From the NCBI GenBank assembly GCA_007026445.1, contig VDMD01000014.1, positions 124,001 through 188,000 of the forward strand: a stretch of 64,000 bases of DNA, given 5' to 3'. This document shows, piece after piece, positions 11,977 to 24,436 of the stretch. The position numbers and the translations under genes were made by a program. Source of the DNA: Schizophyllum amplum. Its lineage: Eukaryota > Basidiomycota > Agaricomycetes > Agaricales > Schizophyllaceae. The notes under the pieces were generated by a model. The model was not told the origin of the DNA and searched no databases. It worked only from the letters and a program-made list of their open reading frames with translations. Numbering within the stretch: the first letter of the stretch is position 1; each line of letters opens with the position of its first letter.

Positions 11977-12135
11977 ACATTACTTGCAGCAAAGTAAGCA
12001 TCAAGAGGAGGCTCGCGCGAAGTTAGACGCTCGACACTTCCACCATTGTTGTCCCGAAAAGGTAATCCGCTTGTGAAGGGCGGGCAAGATTGGTTATTAA
12101 TGCACTGTTGGTGCTCCCTCAGCTCACTGTGCCTG

Positions 12136-12145
12136 CATATATAAG
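12136..12145 (+). promoter_or_regulatory. TATA box of KDZ1 (CATATATAAG)
   Basis: CATATATAAG lies 198 bp upstream of the KDZ1 start. The same decamer precedes the TET/JBP gene (41536) and F0 (43490). Confidence 0.55.
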
Positions 12146-12342
12146 TGGATTTAGGGCATACATCTCGTACAAAAGTACAAAAACAGTGAGATCACGACTG
12201 AATCCTCCTCTGCTGCGAGATCCATTGTTGTCGTTTGTTTGACGCTTTGACCAGCGCGTTCCTTCCCTCCGCCTTCTCGCCGCCTGAAGGGCGCTTTGTC
12301 GAGACATGTCTCACGTGTATCCTTCTGTCTGCAGCCTCCAAC

Positions 12343-14653
12343 ATGGCCTCAGGGCGCGGCCGTCCTCGAAAAAACGCCGAGCACATCTGGAACGATTTCA
12401 GCGCCGCCGCCAACCCAGATGCGGCGCCTAACTTGACATACACGCTCTCGCAGGACGGCCGACGGGTCCACTGCTCCGCGCAAGACTGGGCTGTTCCTGT
12501 CTCCGAAAAAAGGCGCAAACTGTGCGATTTGGAGGGTGCACATACCGGATGGGACGCGATGGAACGAGAGGACGCGCCGTACGACTTCCCCTCTTGGGCG
12601 ACGGGCTGGGCGGAGGCGGGGGACAATGAAGGAACCGATGAGGGCTTCGTGGATGTCGGTATGAAGCGGGGGCGATATGTGCAGGTGCGTGGGCCACTGT
12701 GCTACACTATGCCGATCTAATAAGCGCGCAGGCCGATCCTATGGATACATGGCGGAATAACTCGCAAGAACTCTACCTCTCCGAGCTCCTGCGTGGTGAT
12801 GGCTTGCGCGACGGCTTGAGCGATCCCCATTGCATGTCGTGTCTTGCTGTGTACGATCGAGAATATCAATGTTCGCCTGCGACACCCGCTGTACCACCCA
12901 GCTTCGACGCTGCGGCGGACGCCGATCCCATCGCATCCACCTTGCCTGGCATATCTCGGACGACACGCCTCCTCTGCTGTTGGCAGTGCGGAGATTTCAC
13001 GGAGTGCCTCGACTGCTGCCTCAAGCGGCACCAGTGCATGCCACTCCATACCATTGACGTGAGCGACAATCATCATGGATCGGCGGAATGCTAACGTTTA
13101 CACCAGAGCTGGACCGGCGCCTATTGGGAGAAAGTTTCGCTTTCCTCGCTAGGATTGATTTACCAGCTGGGTCATGGTGGACGACCCTGTCGCCGGCCCG
13201 AAGAACGCGTGCGCAAGATGGTCGTCATCGACCAGGCGATACACACCGTTCAGATGCGTTACTGCGAGTGTCGTCTGTCTGACTCCCCCACCAACGTGGC
13301 GCAGTTGTTACGCAATCGCTGGTTTCCCGCCACCGCCATCGACCCCGAAACCTGTGCAACATTTGCCTCGCTCGACTTCTTCCGACAAGCAGCAGTTCAA
13401 GCAAATGTCAATGCGCACAACTTCATCAAGGTCCTCGAAGCTCAGACGAATGCTCTGCGTCTACATTGGCTCGCGGTAAGCATGTTTCGCTGCATTTCGC
13501 AGCAGCAGTTCGGCTGATTACATATGTAGGATCGGGAGAAGGCGTTCTGGCGCATGGCTAGGCAATACGCTTACCTGTTGCGCCTGAAGCGCGCCGGAAG
13601 AGGGAACGTCCCTGGCGATATTGCGACTACGCAAACGGCTGAACTGGCCGTTCGCTGTTGGGCTTGCCCGCGCGAGGGGTACAATCTGCCCGACAATTGG
13701 GACCAGTTGAAGGAGCAGGAAATGTAAGCGACGTCCACCACGATATGGGCCGTGCTCTCTAACGTTGTATCCCAGGTACCGGTTCCAAACCGTCCTTGCC
13801 GTGGATGCGAACTTTCGCTTGAAGAACCGTCTGCGAAAGAACGAGCGTTCGGAGGCTGCATTAGGCGAAGGACTGGGCTATTTTGTGGATACGGTGCCCT
13901 ATAAGGAGCACATCAAAGGCTACGTCTCGGAGAAGGATGTGCGTGACCATCGTCAAACCCTTGTTCTGGAACTGATTGATTTGTAGATCAGCTCATGCAT
14001 CGCGTTCCAGGCGCTGGCGGAGAAGGACTCGAAGCTCACAAGCGGCCTACGCGTGTCAGGAGTCGGCGGGATCATCTGTGCTCGTCATGAGATCGTGCAG
14101 CCGCATGGGCTCGTAGATCTCCAGAAGGGCGAAAGGTACGTATCCCGTGCGTCCCATGCTACACGTCAAAGCTAACACATCTTCCAGATACTGCAATATG
14201 GACTATGCCCTTTGTTCCGTCATCAACGCGCTGGCGCCAAACTCGCGATTTGTCGTATCCTACGACATTGGATGTCAATACATGATCAACTTCGCCGATA
14301 GGTTGTCTAAGCTGCCCTCCGCCCTTCAGATCGATCTAGACGAGGTCGCTGTCGCATTTGGGCTACCCGTTTGGCATGGGGGTATCCATGAGGAGGCATG
14401 TCGCTCCCGTCATTCGCTCAAGTACCGCCCTGTCGGGCGCACGGACGGTGAGGGCATCGAAAGGGTCTGGGCCCTCCTCAACGCGATTGCCTGGGCGACG
14501 AAAGAGATGGGCGAGGGTGCACGGCACGATTGGATTGAGGAGAAGGTCGATTCATTGAATTTCGGCAAGAACATACGGCAAGGTACGCTTGCAGCGTCGT
14601 ATAGGCACCCAACGATGTATGAGATTCCCTTCTCCAATGGATCTAACCAGTGA
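12343..14653 (+). pseudogene. KDZ1: KDZ transposase with CxC2 cysteine cluster, 3'-truncated
   Basis: A DDE-type transposase of the KDZ superfamily. Seven exons join in phase: 12343-12684, 12732-13058, 13107-13475, 13530-13723, 13776-13938, 13987-14135 and 14188-14653. The CxC2 zinc cluster (CCWQCGDFTECLDCC, ~12985-13030) is followed by QLGHGG..C, YC.C and LLRNRWFPAT. The catalytic set is visible as VDANFRLKN (13800-13830), SYDIGCQY (14258-14283) and GRTDGEGIERVW (14437-14475). Compared with KDZ2 it stops after NFGK. The last ~25 codons read past what should be an exon end, and the several-hundred-residue C-terminal region is missing. It is probably inactive unless expressed as an N-terminal regulator. 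Confidence 0.88.
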
Positions 14654-14889
14654 AACACTTTGCATTGACCATGGAATCAGCCAGGCGCTGGTTGTTTCGA
14701 TATGGCTGGTTAGATACAGATATTTTCACTAATTATGCCATGCTGAATATCCAGGGCATATTATAGAGGTTCAGACCATTTCCAGAGGTCTTAAGGGTCA
14801 GAAAGGCCTGTATTGATGGCAAACCGGTATATTCGACGCTTAAATTACATTCCCATCAAATCGGCAGGTTCCGAGCTCATGATAGCCAT

Positions 14890-15770
14890 GTGACAGCGCC
14901 AACAACCACCCACACCTTTCGCAGGGCACTCTCAGCGCTCCTGCACGGCTCCCTGGTCGCCCTCGCGCTGCGCATAGCCTCACGATACCTTCATCTCACC
15001 CATGTACGCTTCCCCGGCGTCCCTCGACATCTCCAAATGGCTCTACTCCTCGCGCGCTCCTCCCCGCGCTCCTCCGCTCCCGCGCGCGCGTCCTTGGCTC
15101 ATCTCGCGACACCGTTCGCTTCGTCGCGCCTGTACAGCACTCCAACCTCCTCAACTGCTGCGCTGTCGCGCGCGTGTCCCTGGGTCGTCCAGCTCCTGAC
15201 GCGCTCCTCTGCTTCGTCACGCGTTCACGGAATATTCAGCTGCCCCCGCTCCCGCGCGCTTCCCTGGATGGCTCGCCTCTTCGCACGCCCCTCCGCGGCA
15301 CTTCCTGCTATACCGCGCGCGTCCCTGGATTATCCTGCTCCTGGCGCGCGCCACGGACTCGTTGCGCATCCACCCCTGGCGCCTCCTCCGCCGACGCGCG
15401 TCTCGCATGGGTCGTTCTCCTCCTTGCAGGCGCGTCCAGCGTCCTCGGCTGCTCCCACTCCCGCGCGCGCGACACTGGGTCCTCTTGATCTTCGCGTGCG
15501 CGCCTGCTTCGTCGCGCGTCCGCGGCACCTCCAGCGTCCTCGGTTGCTCCCGCTCCCGCGCGCGCGACCCTGGGTCCTCCTCCTCTTCGCGTGCGCGCCT
15601 GCTTCGTCGCGCGTCCGCGGCACCTCCAGTGTCCTCGGTTGCTCCCGCTCCCGCGCGCACGACCCTGGGTCATCCTCCTCTTCGCGTGCGCGCCCGCTTC
15701 GTCGCGCGTCCGTGGCACCTCCAGCGTCCCCTGCTACTCCCGCTCCCGCGCGCGCAACCGCGACCCAACA
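14890..15770. repeat. GC-rich minisatellite, 95-bp period
   Basis: The clearest units contain GCTTCGTCGCGCG at 15506, 15601 and 15696, spaced exactly 95 bp, with an earlier unit about 95 bp upstream. More degenerate related units extend back to about 14900. It fills the gap between the truncated KDZ1 and the 3' end of KDZ2. Long Arg/Ala/Ser/Pro open frames on both strands here are repeat artefacts. The stretch 14654-14889 before it holds no gene. Confidence 0.8.
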
Positions 15771-15774
15771 CAGC

Positions 15775-18700
15775 CTAGACTGTGTTCTGTCCGCGTGCGC
15801 CCGCCTGCTCAGCTCCTGCTGTATCGTCGGTGCCCCCGTCGGTGTCCTCAAATCCTAGCAGGCCACGGGACTCCGTGAGCCAGACCTCCGCGTTCTCGTT
15901 TAGCTGCTGCCACCGCTCGAATATGCGCCGCTTCGTTTTCCCCATCGGCAGGTTCCAGACATTGCGGAAGTGGTCTCGCAGCTGAAGCCATTGGGCTTGA
16001 TGCTTCAACGCATATGCACGGGTACCCGAGTAATACCCTGCCCCACGACCCAAGTCGACGTCAGCGCGTAAACGCCAGACCTCCGCCTCAAACTCCAAGC
16101 TACGCAGACATCTACGCATGTCCTCGCGCAGGAGCTCCGCTTCCTCAACCCATCGATCCTTTCGAGCTAACGCGCGTGCCCAGAGATGCTGAATAGCTGT
16201 TCAAATGTTAGTGACTCTGTGCAACGAGTTTATGTCTGTACGTACTTTTATCCACCTCATCCTTGTTGACAGAGGCGTCCGAGTAGACTCCGTTAGCAGT
16301 CCAGATCCAAGACATGGTATGTTTGCCGGTGGAGACATGAATATGTCGCGCGCGCTGTCGCCCGGCAGCAGCGAGCCGACGCGCCGCGTCGTCGTCTTCA
16401 TCTCTCCACTCGCCCTCCAGCTGAAGATCTTTCGCGAGCAGCTTGGGGAAGTCCGGGTCGTCGTCGACGTTACGTAGACTGAGGATGGCGCGTCGAGCCG
16501 CGCGATAGGTCTCCGCGTCGTAGTCGATACGCTCTTGTAGCGTTGCGAGCATGGTATGCGAGCGCGTGTTCGCCTTTTGGCCCGTCAAGCTCTTGTTCCG
16601 GTGTTCGATATAGTACTGCTTTGCATGCAACTTCTTACGAAGTTGCTGCAGGGCGTCAGTACCCACCCCGCGGCGCAGCTGCAGCTCCTTAGCCGGAAGC
16701 CCTTCGGCGCACAGCATGCGCTGTTTATTGTGCGGAAGGCTTGAGGGCAAGACGATGGGGAGGTGTTCTGGGTCAACGGCCGTGTCGCATGCTGCATCGG
16801 AGGCCACCGTCGGCGCTCCCGGGATGTACGTCTTCAATAGGTCGTTATAGGGCTTCAGCTTGTCAAGCAATGAACGACGGCGATTGTTGATGAGCCCCTC
16901 GACGTTCATGGGGAGGACTGAGCGACCGTTGAGGTCTGCGACGATCCGACGCCTATATCGCGATGATTACTGAGGGGCACAAAGCGAACAGCTCGTAACT
17001 CACTGTGCTCCTTCTAGGCGCATCCCTGCTACCAAAAAGGCTGTCTGCGAGGTCCCTTCCACTCCTGCCCTCCCGGCCTTGATGTCCTCAAGCTCCTCGC
17101 GGTCCAGGCGCCGCCGTATCTCGGCCTCGGTTAAACCCTCTGTCGCGCGGTTAGTGCCACGAACTCTCGCTTTACATATACGGGCAACTGACCTATAATC
17201 GGAGCCGTATACGGACACGGGAGCGAGCGGTCCTTCCTCCACGCGTTGACGTCCTGCTTCCACTGGCGCAAGACGGCCGGCTCGATAGACTTGCAGATAG
17301 AGCGAAAGGCATCAACTTGTACCCTGAGCTCATCGACGGCGACGATGTATCGGCGCGCGAGTAGATAGACTATATGTTTGTATATCAGCGCAGCCCAATT
17401 GTCGCAGTACTGTACTCACCTAAGCCGACCAACTTGCCGAAATTGATACTGTCGACCTTATCCTCCAGCCAATCATGGCGTGCGCCCTCGCCCATATACT
17501 TCGTCGCCCACGCGAAGGGGTTAAGTAGGGACCAAATGCGCTCGATGGCTTCACCGTCCGTCCGTCCCACGCCCTGATGATACTTCAAAGAGTTACGTGT
17601 TCGGCAAATCTCCTCGTGGATGCCGCCGTGCCACACCGGCAAACCGAAAATGATATCCAAGTCCTTCTCGTCCCACTGCAGGCGCCCCGGCATCTTCTTC
17701 ATGCGTGCGAAGAAGTTGATCATGAATTGGCAGCCAATGTCGTACGAAACGGTGAGTGCAGCGTATCCCATGATGGCGACGACCGAGAGCAGCACGTAGT
17801 CCATGTTACAATATCTAAATAAGACGCATGAGCGTGTGCAGGATCACCGAATGGTGACCTTACCTTTCGCCCTTCTGCAGATCTGCCAATCCGTGTGGTT
17901 GGACCAGCTCATGGCGAGCGCAGATCGCCCCGGCAACGCCGGACACACGCAGGCCGGCGGTCGCCTTGGTGTCCTTCTCGACAAGAGCCTTGAACGCAAT
18001 ACATGTGCTCATCTGTACGCGCTACGTCAGCTCACGCGCCACACGATAGAGGGCAACTCACATCAACCTCGTTCACGTATGAAGCGATATGCTCCTTGTA
18101 CTCGTCCTTCTTGACGAAGTACCCGTATCCGTCAGCTAGCTCCGGATCGTGGCGCTCGTTGGCCCTGACCAGGTTTTTGAGCCGGAAATTGGCGTCGAAC
18201 GCGAGGGTTGGCCGGTACAAGTAACTGCCAAGAGAAGAGATGAGCGGTCGGATATTCATGAGGAAAAGCACCGATACATACGCGTCGTTCTCGTCAACAT
18301 CTTGCCACCCCGCAGGTAAGTTAACTCCCTCCCTTGGACACGCCCAGCACCGCCAAGCCAGGCCGCCTTGTTGCGTTCCTCGGAGCCCGGATCGGTCGTT
18401 TCCCCGACCGAATCGTTTCGCACGCAAGAGGAAGGTATACTGACGAACGACTCTATGAAAGGCTGCTCGCCGATCCTGACATCGACCATCAGCTCGCTTA
18501 AATGGTGTACGAAGCGATATCGGACGTACCGGTACCTTGCCCAGTTTCAACGCGTCCGTCCGCTCTTCTATGGCCTTGAGCCAGTTGTTGACGTTGACAT
18601 TGGCGTGGATGGCGGCGAGACGAAATGTATCCAGCGCGTTGAACGTAACGCAAGTCTCGGGATCCGTGACGGTCGCCGGGTACCAGCGGTTACGAAGCAA

Positions 18701-19663
18701 CTGGCGCGTCGCATTCAGAGTCCGGAGCCCCCGACAGGAGCAATACCGGTAGCGCACAGTATGAAGGATGGCGTCCAGAACCACCATGGTGCGTATCGCA
18801 GGATCAGGGCAGACGCAAGGAAGGCCGCCGTGGCCCACTTGGTAGACGAGTCCCATCTTCGTCAAGCTTGTTCTCTCCCAATACGATCCGGACCATGCCT
18901 GCGAAGTAAGTCAGCAATGAGACATGACAAAGAGCGTCATAGCGCACCTGTATGACATGCAACGGCATTGTTCGATGCCGCTCGACGCAGCAGTCGACAC
19001 ACTGCAGGAAATCCCCACAGTCCCAGCAGCAATAGATCTCGGAGACTTCAAGAGGATGCGGAGGGTCGAGCGAAGGAAGGGGAGGATCTTCGTCCGAAGC
19101 GCTACATGGATCGGCGTGTGCTGATGTTGTATGAGTCGAGCGTGTATCACCCGCAGGCGTCGTGGATGGTGGAGAGTAGCATGCGTGGCACGTTGTGCAG
19201 CGCGGTTGATCCTGCGCATAACGCAGGCCTTCCCCCCACAACATCTCCTCAAGGAAATCTTGCTCGGAGGTTTCGCGCCACGTTTTCATGGATCATCCTG
19301 GGTCTCAGTATCAGACAGCGGACCCTCAAGAGGTTGGGAGCGACGCACCCCGTATGTCCGTTTGCGCGTTGGCTCATCACAGACCTGCTCTCGCGGCAGA
19401 GTCCATTCGTCCATAGACTCCGGGAAGGCGAAGTGATCGTCGCTGTCGGTCTCCATTGGATTCCATCTTCGATGAGGCGCGTCAAGCTCGCATAACTTGC
19501 GCTTTTTCTTCGGCGGCGGTGGGATGAAGTCCAAGGCGTGACAGTTGAGCCGCGCGCCATCTGCGGATATGCTGTAGACAAGATCGGGGGCGTTGTCGTA
19601 GTTGGCGGAGGACGCGAAGTCGTCCCATACAGACAGGTCATCCCGAGCGCGACGAGGGGCCAT
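15775..19663 (-). CDS. KDZ2: KDZ transposase with CxC2 cysteine cluster, near full length
   Basis: A DDE-type KDZ transposase read leftward from 19663 (MAPRRARDDL) to a TAG at 15777-15775. The CxC2 cluster (CCWDCGDFLQCVDCC, ~19000-19050) is followed by GHGG..C, YC.C and LLRNRWYPAT. The catalytic elements are AFDANFRLKN (~18200), SYDIGCQF (~17750) and GRTDGEAIERIW (~17550). Multiple short introns match those of KDZ1 up to NFGK. Unlike KDZ1 it continues with a C-terminal region (RRRSLLDKLKPYNDLLKTYIP, ~16870) and an acidic end. One defect is seen: at about 19290 the frame from DTETQDDP to MKTWRE shifts by one base, and no GT-AG intron there restores phase. It is either a single-base lesion or an assembly error. 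It heads module 2. Confidence 0.85.
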
Positions 19664-20146
19664 GAGCGGCGGTACAAAGCGGGGGTATTGAGCACATTGT
19701 TTCGGCGAATGCGTCAACGAAGATGAACGTGACAGTCAACGAAGAGGCGCGTCAGGATGCGTCTGCCGTTCTTGGCCTATTTCCTTTTTGGGTCTTTTCA
19801 TTATACTTATTCCTTTGTACTTAGTCCGCGTCCCTTCGCGCGACACAATTCAGTCTGTACATGTCAAGACAGCGATATGTAAAGCTATTATAAAGATACA
19901 AGAAAATACAAGGCACAACATGCAATACGATTTGTATAGGTATAACAGCAGCAAGCGTGTCGACGTTAGTACTCGTGCAGTCATCTTCCTACTGCACAGC
20001 CCCGAGACCTCAAGATGATACATAGTATCGCACGGCCCTTGCAGGAGACCGTCTACTTCTTCATAGGGGAACCCTGCGACGATGAGCCCGGGGACGCCAT
20101 TGTCGACGAGCTTCCCCATACAGAGCTCGCGCGCACCCAGCTGTAT
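19664..20146. other. KDZ2 promoter and leftover of D' 3' part
   Basis: This is the spacer between KDZ2 and the inserted TIR element. The minus-strand open frame at 20146-19850 reads across the insertion point and may contain the displaced end of D', but it shows no clear match to the D last exon. The acidic and repetitive tail found in D is absent here. Confidence 0.35.
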
Positions 20147-20156
20147 GTGTGCACCA

Positions 20157-20487
20157 CATTACAATAGTGATGGACTATGGCCCAAATTGCTATTGTAATG
20201 TTGGCGGGTGCTGGCCTACGAAACTTACCGACGAGCCGCTGCCTTTCTAGGGCACGCGGGCTGGCTGGCTCGTTGGGTAGGGGCTCGGGGAATCCCGAGG
20301 GGGTGGCTGGGGGACCAGCTCGCGCGCACGCGGGCCTGCAGCCCGTCCGCGCACGCTGCCGCGCCACGTCGCCGGTCGGCTCCGATGCCGCGCGCGGGCT
20401 TCGGCACGTGCTGCCCGCTGCCGCGCTCGTCGCCGGGATTGTCGCGCTCGCCGCCGCACGCGGCGTCGGCGTCCGTCCGACAGCGTG
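20157..20487 (+). repeat. Left TIR of the 3.2-kb element
   Basis: About 330 bp, nearly identical to the reverse complement of 23034-23371. The inner limit is near GACAGCG, after which both arms turn to A/T-rich sequence. Open frames of ~100 aa on both arms (MGRGSG/GLQPVRARCR type) are the same repeat read twice. Confidence 0.85.
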
Positions 20488-23033
20488 AAAAAATTGAAAG
20501 ATATATATATATATATATATATATGTAAAGAACACTATCCTAGTATTGTATGTAAAAGCGAGCAAAAAAAAAGGGCGCACGCACGCGCAGCAGCGAGTGC
20601 ATGAGCGGGAGGGGGGGGGGGAGAGGGGGCTGGAGAGGTGCCGCCGAAAACGCGTAGCGCGTCGCGCCACCAGCGGCTCGACAACTAGCGCCCCGTCCAC
20701 GCTATAGGTGAGGCGGGAGGCGGTCGCAAAGTAGCGGGTGATCGGACGCGCGCCGCAAGCGAAGCACGTCCTACCCGCCACTTTCGAGCCATGCGTGCCG
20801 TGCATGCACCACACCCCGTGCCCAACTCGTGGGACGCGTCGACATGGGGTGCGGGCCAAGGCGGCAGCTCGAGGGAAGGGAGGGGAAGGGGATGGTGGTG
20901 AGCGCGCCGCGCTGCGGCTGACGCGTATTGAGGGTGCGTGGCGCGTGCTGGGGGCGTAGATGGCCGTAATGGACAGCCCACTTGGATGGGCAATGAGGGG
21001 GGAGGGAGGACGCAGCCGGGGCAACGCGCGGCTGCGGTGGTGGGCAGGTAAGAGCGCGGATGTTCTTGTTTGACGTTGTTTGGATGCGATCGCGTGAGGC
21101 AGACGTGCGATGGCGCGCGTCGTGCGAGGCGACGTGGGAGGGTCTCTCCATGTCTCGCTACTGCGGAGGTGGCAGTGGCGAGACCCCCCAACGTCGTCTC
21201 GAACGACGCGCGTCCTCGCACGCGCCCGATCGCGAGAAAAGCAAACAGATGTGTTAGTACCTTATACTAGTACAGGGCGTAGTACACGCACCTGTGGAGC
21301 CCTTGTGCTCTTGAGTATCAGCCACCGCGCTGTTGAGCGCATGTCGAGTCGCGTCGGGAGCGACGTGGTGGGAGGAGGCAAGGCGCGATGTGACTCAACA
21401 GTCACGATCGCGTCCATCAAGGCGCGTCCGCGGTTGACGTGGACGCGATTGTCAAACATCGGGCGCGTTTCGAAGCGCGAGACAGCGTAGATACTCATTA
21501 GATATAATGAAACTTTGACGATCAGGCCGCGCGATGGGTCTCAGGGCCTTTGAATATACCTAAATGTGATATGACCATCAGTGAACATCTCAAACTATAC
21601 TCATTGCATGATTCTATTCTTTGCAAACATATCTGGCTCATAAAAACTACATAGGCGTAAGGGGGGGTGATTATAGTGCATGCCCCAACTTTGACTGACA
21701 CGATTCCATGAAGATGCGCGGAGGGGATGTCGAAACGACGCCCGAACGACGGGTTTCAATGTGGTTTGTACTCGAATTCATGCCCGAGAAATGTGAGACA
21801 CAAGTTCAGTACATTAGACTCGTCGCCTGCTCACAAAAATTTCAGAATCTATTCAGTTAGTACACTACTCAAGACTGCCCAAGAGCGTTTGACCTCAAAG
21901 GTTCAGCGGCGTGTTTCCGAGGCCGTCGAGCGCAACGACGGCGAACCTCGGAGATCGGTCCGAGGCACCGGACGTCGCTGAACAACGCGTCTTGACCAGC
22001 AACCACGACCACGCCGCGCTCGTGGTCACTCCCCGCCACCCCCCTCGCTCATTAAAACATTATATACCACTCCCCCTTCCCCCTCCTCGACTTCCGCGCA
22101 AATCGGCGCGCTCAACAGCGCGCCGCGGTGGATATGGCGGGCGAGGCGCGTGAGGCGCTGCCCGCCCCAGGTACGTCCCCTACCCTCGCCCCCTGATAAA
22201 AAGACTAACATATGTACTAGAAAACATGTATTTCATGCTACTACGGAGGGCGCGGGCGCGTGAGGCGCTGTAGGCGGCACGCAGTGCGTGGTCGCGCCAC
22301 GCCAGAGCGTGCCGTGCTGGCACGCTGGCCGCACTGTACGGGAGGCCCAGCGTGGGCAGACCAGCACGCGCAGAGTGCGGTCGAGAGCGGAGGCACCGCG
22401 GATGGCGCTACGGCGCCGTCCGTGGCTCGCCTGTGTGAACGCGGCCGGCGGCGCGAAGGCGAGCAGCGCCTCTCGCCCTCGCCCCTTCGTCTCGCCATCC
22501 CCCTCGATCCCAAGCCCTCCCCTTCGTCTCTCCCACGCCCACATCCCGTGCTGTCCAGGGGACGACGTCAACGGCAGCCGAGTGTACGGTGCACGCACGC
22601 GCCCATCCACCCGCTCGCCCTCGCCCTTGCCGTCGCCCTCGCCGTTGCCCTCGCCCTCGCCGTCGCCCTCGCCGTCGCCTCCCCGGGCTACTTTCACTGC
22701 CTCCGCCGCGCTGCCTTCTGTAGCGCCTGGCTACGGCGTCTGGCACACGCAACCGCCTCGGCACCGATTCCCGCGCCTGACGCTTCCCCGCCCCCACCCC
22801 CCCCACTGCCCTCACACCCTCACGATCTCCCGCGGGCTGAGGCGGCTCTGTTCGCTCGCGCCCCGAGCGATCGGCCTGCATTCCAGGATGTACAAACCCG
22901 AGCACGCGCCCCGGTGTCGATTGCGCTGCCCTCCCGCCCCCTTTTACATGCAGCGTCCGCCCTGCGGCGGCATTTTTTTATTGTAGTCATGAACAGTAGA
23001 TACACTATCAATATGTATATTTTTTACGATTTT

Positions 23034-23371
23034 TAGCGCTGTCGGAGGACGCACGCCACCGACGCCGCGTGCGGCGGCGAGCGCGACGATCCCGGCGACG
23101 AGTGCGGCAGCGGGCGGCACGTGCCGGAGCCCGCGCGCGGCATCGGAGCCGACCGGCGACGTGGCGCGGCAGCGTGCGCGGACGGGCTGCAGGCCCGCGT
23201 GCACGCGAGCCGGTCCCCCAGCCACCCCCTCGGGCTTCCCCGAGCCCCTACCCAACGAGCCAGCCAGCCCGCATGCCCTAGAAAGGCAGCGGCTCGTCGG
23301 TAAGTTTCATAGGCTAGCACCCGCTAACATTACAATAGCAATTTGGGCCGTAGTCCATCACTATTGTAATT
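23034..23371 (-). repeat. Right TIR of the 3.2-kb element
   Basis: The reverse complement matches 20157-20487 with scattered substitutions and one small insertion near the inner end (GGCGTC versus GGTGGCGTGC context). The divergence of the arms suggests the insertion is not very recent. Confidence 0.85.
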
Positions 23372-23381
23372 TGGTGCACAC

Positions 23382-24436
23382 CAAAAGGTGGCGCACCGGT
23401 GAGCTGTTGAACGACGATGACGACGACGATGCATCAAGCTCCCCGGCGTCAGGGTCCGGGTACAGCTCATCAAAGGTATAGATTCTGATAAATCATGAGC
23501 TAGCGGCTAGTGAGGCGCAAGAACGACTTACTTCCCAAGCTCGGGTACGACAGTTGTCCCCATCGTGCTGTATATGAGGTCCTCCTCGGTCATGTTGCGC
23601 GTCAGGGCCCAAAGAAAGTCCCCGCCCAACACCCTCCTCGTTGTTGAAGCCCGACGGTTGTGGGCCGGCATCCGGCGTGGCTCGAAGTCGGGATCAATCC
23701 GTGTAGGTGAGACGTACAGAGGGATGCCTTGTGCAGTAAGGAAGGCGCTGCGTCGATTGAGAACGACACAAAATGAATCATGTAAGAGATAACATACCGA
23801 TAAGCCGCTCCGACCAGCTTGTGTGGGTCCGCTGGTATGGCGCGTGTTGGATCCCAACTGAAGAGGCGCATGCGGTCGTTTGTGGCGCGGCGACGGTAAT
23901 CGACACTGTATGCTTATGTCAGATGAAACGTCGGCCGATATGTCGAGCGTACTTACGGGTATGTCTGATGCAGGGAGCACTGTTTGAAGCGCAAGCTGTC
24001 ACAAAAGCGCAGTGGCTGGCCTTGTCGGGCAGCCTTCGCCGCGCGACTGATGGAAATAGCGTGTCAGTCCCATGAAAGAGAAAAAGGATGCCACAACTTA
24101 CAATTCTGCCAGGAGCCGGGGAGTCCACGGCACGGAACGCGGCAGCGTCGCTGCCCTGTCGTCGTCCGACCCTTCCGAGTGCACGTCCGGCGTCACGACA
24201 TCGGGAGACGTGTCGGCATCCGACTCGTCCTCGGGAGGCTCGTTGAGGAGAGCGTGTCCGCCACGAAGGAGTTCACTGATGGTTACAGTGGGGAAAAATT
24301 TTCGGAAGGCGTCGGGGTACTTCTCAGCGAACTCCAACATTTTCGCGAGCCCGTCAGCGCCGTCTGGAAGGAAGGCCAGGACCTGATTGTGGCCAAAGCT
24401 GATGACTGAGAAGGGGAGGACGTCGATTGTGTCCAT
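23382..24436 (-). pseudogene. KDZ cargo gene D', interrupted
   Basis: Homologue of D, read leftward. Exons 24436-24102, 24046-23957, 23905-23798, 23747-23532 and 23484 onward join in phase. Conserved with D: ISFG near the start, MRLFSWDP/RVFRWNP, the IPLY block, VLGGDF/ILGGEM, YSTMGTTV, and YTFDELYPD. Exon 3 is 108 nt as in D. The fifth exon runs into the TIR element at about 23381 and the repeat-rich, acidic last exon of D is not found beyond it. The N-terminal conserved domain could still be expressed. It ends the run A'-B'-D' on the minus strand and precedes KDZ2. Confidence 0.75.

Larger units (their letters stand above)
1699..14653 (+). mobile_element. KDZ cargo module 1 (C, A, B, D, KDZ1); borders undefined
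   Basis: The block C(-) A(+) B(+) D(+) KDZ(+) is repeated with the same gene order and relative orientation in 15775-30911. The coordinates are the outer genes, not true ends, because no TIR or target duplication was found. The 3' end of the transposase is lost, so the right border is probably a deletion point near 14.6 kb. Confidence 0.7.
20147..23381. mobile_element. 3.2-kb non-autonomous TIR element inserted in D'
   Basis: The two ends are long inverted repeats of about 330 bp. The outer part reads CCAMATTACAATAGTGATGG from both sides, and the flanking sequence on both sides contains TGCA, a possible 4-bp target duplication. The interior is GC-rich with a (TA)n tract at 20500-20525, CG-rich simple repeats (GCCCTCGCC type, 22615-22690) and an AT-rich patch at 21500-21900. 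No transposase-like reading frame was recognised, so it is probably mobilised in trans. It lies within the fifth exon of D', on the evidence that D' coding matches D up to about 23390. Confidence 0.75.

Noticed and set aside
14890..15878. 322-codon plus-strand frame and several minus-strand frames
   Set aside because: Arg/Ala/Ser/Pro-rich translation of a 95-bp tandem repeat; high GC suppresses stop codons in all frames.
20053..23303. Open frames in the 3.2-kb TIR element, including mirrored ~100-codon frames
   Set aside because: The mirrored frames are the two TIR arms. The rest are GC-driven frames without domain signals.
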